Origin: an uncultured Bacteroides sp.
Lineage (GTDB): Bacteria > Bacteroidota > Bacteroidia > Bacteroidales > Bacteroidaceae
Assembly: GCA_934716785.1 (NCBI GenBank)
Contig: CAKUYM010000157.1
Coordinates: forward strand, 1-9,647
Length of the DNA stretch: 9,647 bases
Direction of reading: 5' to 3'
This document shows positions 6,036-9,647 of this stretch, piece by piece. Each line of letters opens with the position of its first letter. The first letter of the stretch is position 1. The translations under genes were made by a program, and so were the position numbers. Under the pieces are notes generated by a model. It was not told where the DNA came from, searched no databases, and saw nothing but the letters and a program-made list of their open reading frames with translations.

Positions 6036-7367
6036 TCATATCTTCTTTTTCTGCCAGTTTCCTTTCTTCATGTACCTGTAGCAGAATATCAATGTAAAAA
6101 TACCATACACCCATTCCGTTGTCCAGGCAAAGGCGATGTCCATCCGCAGATACAAGATAAAGTATACCGAGTAGGCCACATAGATAGTCAGCACGCAAAG
6201 CTCCATGGCAAGTGCCGTCCGTGTGTTTCCCGTGCCGGACACCGACTGGAAGTACACATTGGCGGGAACGAGCGCAATGTATGCCGCGCACAACACCCAG
6301 AGCGACCGGACGGACGCATCCCTCAGCTCCGGCATATCCGTGTAGATTCTCAGAATCAGGTCAGGGCAGAGGCAGAAGAAGAACAGTAACGGTATGACAA
6401 GCATATAACCGATGCGGATATGCTGCCTGATAGTCCCCCGTGCGCAATCCTGCTCGCCTGCACCGATCAGGTTGCTAATCAGCGAACCGCAGGTAGAGGC
6501 AAAAGCCATTGTGACCATAAACGGAATGCCCGACACGTTACGGATAATGTTGGCTATTGCCAACGACCGCTCTCCCAAGTGTTCCACGAACAAGAAGAAC
6601 ATGAACCAGGTAGACAGGGAGACGAAGTTCTGAATCATCGTCCACACCGATATATTGAGAATCCGTTTCAATACCTGCGCCCGGAATTCCGGCAAGATAT
6701 TCAGTGCATACTTCTTGCAGTCTATCCGTTTCCATGTATAGATGATAAAGAAAATCATCGATATCATCTCCGCCAGAGAAGAACCGATGGCAGCACCGGC
6801 AATGCCCAACTGCGGAAATCCGAATTTACCGAAGATTAGGATATAGTTGAACACCACGTTAGACAGCACCATCACGATCGAGTTCAGCGTCAGCGTCTTC
6901 GTCTGGGTAGTCCCAACGAAAAACGCGCGAAACATCACCCCGACAAAAGAGAAGAAGAAACCGTAAACCCTCCAGTGTATATAACTTTCGGCAGCATCAT
7001 AGATGTGTGGAGAAGAGATGATATTCTTCAATATATAAGGTGAGAATACGATGGACAGGGTGAACAATATGGCAGCCACCGCCAGTAAGAAATAGATGCC
7101 CTGATAGAAAATCTGTCCTATCTCCTTGTAATTCCCTTCTCCGTTGCGCCGGGCAATCAATATCTGCGCTCCGATGCTGAAGCCGAAAGCCAGCATAAAG
7201 ATAGCGAGGTAATATATACCCGCGATGGCAGATGCCCCCAGCTCAATCTCGCCAACCCTCCCTAAGAAAGCGGTATCCGTCATGCCGATAAGCTGCTCCA
7301 TAATCAGACTTATCAGGATAGGGTAGGCGATAGTCCATATTTGTTTATAAGTATACTTTGTTTTCAT
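6036..7367 (-). CDS. MATE-family multidrug/metabolite efflux transporter
   Basis: This 443-residue inner-membrane protein has about twelve hydrophobic segments in two related halves (about 12-200 and 235-425), the layout of MATE exporters. These use a sodium or proton gradient to expel cationic drugs or metabolites. Family marks are the N-terminal IAYPILISLIMEQL followed by MTDTAFLGRVG (29-39, with D31 in the conserved acidic place). The first half ends with FPQLGIAGAAIGSSLAE, and the second half has TCGSLISNLIGAGEQ (292-306) and SVSGTGNTRTA. Length is normal for the family. The substrate cannot be told. It lies beyond the yidC terminator, so it should have its own promoter, but I see no TAnnTTTG box in front of it. 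The start at 7367 gives the expected N-terminus; the A-rich leader has no clear Shine-Dalgarno, as is common in this group. It stops 80 bp before the fimbrillin-like cluster and is probably unrelated to it. Confidence 0.93.
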   Translation of the reverse strand: MKTKYTYKQIWTIAYPILISLIMEQLIGMTDTAFLGRVGEIELGASAIAGIYYLAIFMLAFGFSIGAQILIARRNGEGNYKEIGQIFYQGIYFLLAVAAILFTLSIVFSPYILKNIISSPHIYDAAESYIHWRVYGFFFSFVGVMFRAFFVGTTQTKTLTLNSIVMVLSNVVFNYILIFGKFGFPQLGIAGAAIGSSLAEMISMIFFIIYTWKRIDCKKYALNILPEFRAQVLKRILNISVWTMIQNFVSLSTWFMFFLFVEHLGERSLAIANIIRNVSGIPFMVTMAFASTCGSLISNLIGAGEQDCARGTIRQHIRIGYMLVIPLLFFFCLCPDLILRIYTDMPELRDASVRSLWVLCAAYIALVPANVYFQSVSGTGNTRTALAMELCVLTIYVAYSVYFILYLRMDIAFAWTTEWVYGIFTLIFCYRYMKKGNWQKKKI

Positions 7368-7383
7368 TCTTGTTTTGTTTTTT

Positions 7384-7440
7384 AGGAATTAGGAAATAGA
7401 AAACAGGAAATAGGAAAGAAGAAAGAACAAGAGAAAGAAA
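7384..7440. other. purine-rich spacer between yidC and MATE gene
   Basis: The plus strand is almost all purine with recurring AGGAAATA-like units, so the transcribed strand gives a pyrimidine-rich RNA. Part of it forms the U-rich tail of the yidC terminator. I see no start site or promoter box in it. Confidence 0.5.
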
Positions 7441-7473
7441 GCCGGGCAACCAAAATAGGATTGTCCGGCTTTC
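7437..7473 (-). terminator. intrinsic terminator after yidC
   Basis: Arms GAAAGCCGGGCAA (7437-7449) and TTGTCCGGCTTTC (7461-7473) pair over 13 positions with one non-Watson-Crick pair, around an 11-base loop. Read on the minus strand the stem is followed by TTTCTCTTGTTC, a U-rich tail. The hairpin begins 60 bases past the yidC stop. The plus-strand side lacks a T tract, so it acts in the yidC direction. Confidence 0.85.
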
Positions 7474-7533
7474 TCAGAATACATCAGGAATCTATATTTA
7501 TCTATTGCTCCTTATTTCTTATTCTGTTGTTCC

Positions 7534-9387
7534 TTACCTCTTATTCTGTTTCTGCTGTTGCAATAGCTCCTGTTGCTTTTGCATTGCTTCCAAGCGTGCG
7601 GCAAATCCGGTCTTTTTCATTTGTTTCGGGTCCTTCTTGTTCGCTTCGAGAATGGCGAGCAACTTCGTTTCGTCAGTCGTCTTTCGGAGCAGAATCATGG
7701 TACCCACACTAATCAGCGTCGACACGAAATAGTAATAGTTCAACCCTGACGGATAGTCGTTCAAGACAAACAAGAACATCACCGGCATCAGATACATCAT
7801 CCATTTCATTGCCGCCATCTGCGGTTGCGCTCCGTTATCCTGCATAGACATCGTGTACTTCGTGTTCAGGATATTGGTCACCGTCATCAGCAAGCAGAAC
7901 AAACTGAGGTGGTCGCCCAGGAACGGAATATGGAACGGGAATGTGATGAACGCGTCATACGTGGAAAGATCGTCCGCCCACAAGAAACTCTGCTGGCGCA
8001 ACTCGATGGCGCTCGGCACGAACATGAACAACGCCATCAGGATAGGGAACTGCAGCAACATCGGCAGACAGCCCCCCATCGGGCTCACCCCGTACTGGCT
8101 GTAAAGCCCCATTACCTCCTGCTGTTTCTTCATCGCATCCTCCTGCTTCGGATACTTCTTGCTTATCTCATCTATTTTCGGTTTCAGCACACGCATCTTG
8201 GCAGAAGACATATACGTCTTCCATGTAGCCGGATACACGACAACTTTCACAATAATAGTCAGAATCAGCAGCACGATACCCATGCTCAAGCCCCAACCGG
8301 ACAGCCAGTCGAATACGTTGATCGTGATGAACTGGTTGATCCAGCGAATCAGCGGCCAACCCAAGTACACCAACCTGTTGAGTTCCCATTTCTCCTCACG
8401 TCCCTTATCCAACGCTTTCAACGTCTTGAAGTGGTTCGGACCAAAATAGAAATACATCTCTGTCGGTTCCTTGCCTGTCGGGTCGAAGAATGTATTCATC
8501 TCGGCAGAGTAATCCTTGATATATCCGCTACCTTGCTGTTCCATCTTCGATTTCACGGTCACCTTGTCAAAGTCCTGCTCGGCGATAAATACGGCAGAGA
8601 AGAACTGATTCTTGAAAGCGATCCAGTTGATGCGACCTTCCAGCTTCTTCTCGTCATTGTTGGCAGCCGACAAGTTGTCCACATCGTCTCCCGCCACCTT
8701 GTAAGTCAACTCCGCAAGACGATTCTCGTAAGTGAATCCCTTTTCCAGTTGGCGGGCACGTTCAGACCAGTCGATGTCCACATAATCGGTACTTGCCAAT
8801 TTGCCTGCCATGCCGGTCGCCTTGATTTCAAAATTCATCAAGTAGCTGTCCGGCTTCAAGGTATAGATGAAGTCGATGTAACTTTCGCTATCCGCTGCCA
8901 AGCGCATGATAACACTGCTATCCGTCTTGTTCACGGCTTCAAAGAAATAATCCTTAGTCTGTATGGCGCCTTCCTTGTTGTAGAAGTTGAAGTTCATCGA
9001 AGCGTCATCCCCGTCGAACAGCACGATCGGTGTCTTCTTGTCCTGTGCCATGTAATCCTTCAGCATGGCCGAATATACACGTCCGCCTTTCGTCGTGAAA
9101 GTGATTTCCGCTACATTGTTTTGGATGCTCACTTTAGATTCCGTTCCGTGCATGGCATTGAAGAACAGTGCGGAAGAATCCGCAGCCGATGCAGCCTCCT
9201 TCTTGCTGTTGGCCAATGCAGCTTCCGTTTTCGCCTTTAGCGCCTCCTCCTGCTGTTGCACCACGGCTATAGAGTCGTAGTACCTCTTTTGTGCAGCCAA
9301 CTGCTCCTCGCTGGGGCGGCTCAGGTAGCTGAATCCTACCAGTAATATTCCTATTAAAACGAGACCTGTGATGGTATTTTTATCCAT
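7534..9387 (-). CDS. yidC: YidC/Oxa1 membrane protein insertase
   Basis: This 617-residue insertase places proteins into the inner membrane, alone or with SecYEG, and helps them fold. An N-terminal membrane anchor (about 7-23) is followed by a charged segment, then the large periplasmic domain (about 75-345). The conserved Oxa1 core is about 355-570. In the core, [20 protein letters not shown] (376-395) corresponds to the region of E. coli that holds the groove arginine R366; here Lys381 supplies the charge. [14 protein letters not shown] starts the cytoplasmic coiled-coil loop, and [16 protein letters not shown] (434-449) and [10 protein letters not shown] (544-553) are family signatures. 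The C-terminal tail (572-617) is rich in Lys and Gln, which may aid ribosome contact. It starts 25 bp after the pyrG stop, with AGGA just before ATG, and ends at a strong terminator, so it is probably the last gene of a pyrG-yidC unit. Confidence 0.98.
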   Translation of the reverse strand: MDKNTITGLVLIGILLVGFSYLSRPSEEQLAAQKRYYDSIAVVQQQEEALKAKTEAALANSKKEAASAADSSALFFNAMHGTESKVSIQNNVAEITFTTKGGRVYSAMLKDYMAQDKKTPIVLFDGDDASMNFNFYNKEGAIQTKDYFFEAVNKTDSSVIMRLAADSESYIDFIYTLKPDSYLMNFEIKATGMAGKLASTDYVDIDWSERARQLEKGFTYENRLAELTYKVAGDDVDNLSAANNDEKKLEGRINWIAFKNQFFSAVFIAEQDFDKVTVKSKMEQQGSGYIKDYSAEMNTFFDPTGKEPTEMYFYFGPNHFKTLKALDKGREEKWELNRLVYLGWPLIRWINQFITINVFDWLSGWGLSMGIVLLILTIIVKVVVYPATWKTYMSSAKMRVLKPKIDEISKKYPKQEDAMKKQQEVMGLYSQYGVSPMGGCLPMLLQFPILMALFMFVPSAIELRQQSFLWADDLSTYDAFITFPFHIPFLGDHLSLFCLLMTVTNILNTKYTMSMQDNGAQPQMAAMKWMMYLMPVMFLFVLNDYPSGLNYYYFVSTLISVGTMILLRKTTDETKLLAILEANKKDPKQMKKTGFAARLEAMQKQQELLQQQKQNKR

Positions 9388-9412
9388 TCCTAATTCAATT
9401 ACAAATTACTAA

Positions 9413-9647
9413 TTACTTTTCGTTTTCGATAGCCGCTTTCACAAACGCTAAGAACAACGGGTGCGGATTCAGTACCGTACTGCTGTATTCCGGATGGAAC
9501 TGCGTACCGATGAACCATTTCAACGTAGGTATCTCAACGATTTCCACCAAGTCCGATTCCGGGTTGATGCCCACACACTTCATGCCGGCAGCCTCGTATT
9601 CCTCCTTGTAGTCGTTGTTGAACTCATAGCGGTGGCGGTGACGTTCC
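9413..9647 (-). CDS. pyrG: CTP synthase, C-terminal 77 residues (5' part outside window)
   Basis: The frame enters at the window edge and ends with TAA at 9415-9413. It begins ERHRHRYEFNN, then has EAAGMKCVGINPESDLVEIVE, IGTQFHPEYSSTVLNPHP and PLFLAFVKAAIENEK. This is the end of the class I glutamine amidotransferase domain of CTP synthase, which makes CTP from UTP using ammonia from glutamine. His and Glu of QFHPE are the second and third members of the Cys-His-Glu triad; the Cys lies upstream of the window. The residues seen are those expected of an active enzyme. Only the last part of a protein that is usually about 535-550 residues is present. yidC follows after 25 bp. Confidence 0.97.
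   Translation of the reverse strand, partial: ERHRHRYEFNNDYKEEYEAAGMKCVGINPESDLVEIVEIPTLKWFIGTQFHPEYSSTVLNPHPLFLAFVKAAIENEK

Noticed and set aside
7368..7533. Promoter of the MATE gene
   Set aside because: No TAnnTTTG box is present on the minus strand between the terminator and the start codon; CTATTTTG in the terminator loop is one base short of the consensus.
7825..9240. A 471-codon open frame on the plus strand opposite yidC
   Set aside because: It is antisense to a certain gene, is rich in His and Arg, has no recognisable family, and its length follows from the codon use of yidC.
9388..9412. Separate promoter for yidC in the 25-bp gap
   Set aside because: GTAATTTG on the minus strand resembles but does not match TAnnTTTG, and the gap is too short to hold a full promoter; co-transcription with pyrG is simpler.

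Overview
The window looks like a Bacteroidales chromosome, most likely Bacteroides or a close relative. The signs are TAnnTTTG-type promoter boxes, weak or absent Shine-Dalgarno sequences, lipoproteins with acidic residues just after the lipobox cysteine, and families typical of this order: fimbrillin-like, BspA-type leucine-rich repeats, BACON, M64 peptidase and WG repeat. All seven genes are on the minus strand, so transcription runs from high to low coordinates. No rRNA, tRNA, CRISPR, transposase or integrase was seen.

The right part (about 6036-9647) is housekeeping. It holds the 3' end of CTP synthase (pyrG), the membrane insertase yidC 25 bp later, a good intrinsic terminator, and then a MATE-family exporter.

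The left part (1-6035) is an accessory surface-protein cluster. A convincing Bacteroides-type promoter at 5982-5989 precedes four probable lipoprotein genes in one direction: a fimbrillin-like protein (310 aa), a 1154-aa multidomain protein, a second fimbrillin-like protein (309 aa), and a WG-repeat lipoprotein cut by the window edge. Gaps are 15, 100 and 56 bp. The first two are very probably co-transcribed. The others may be, although the last has a possible promoter box of its own.

The most striking gene is the 1154-aa protein. It joins a lipoprotein signal, a fimbrillin-like domain, about eleven BspA-type leucine-rich repeats, a BACON-like domain and a C-terminal M64-type ('IgA peptidase') metalloprotease in one unbroken frame. 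Its likely zinc motif is HEAGGH (HExxxH) rather than HExxH, and a CKCLCC cluster follows shortly after. Its leucine-rich-repeat segment is much more AT-rich than the parts on either side. The reasonable inference is a surface, possibly pilus-associated, protease/adhesin made with two fimbrillin-like partners. Substrate and assembly cannot be read from the sequence. Signal peptides of two of the cluster's genes are built from in-frame short tandem repeats.
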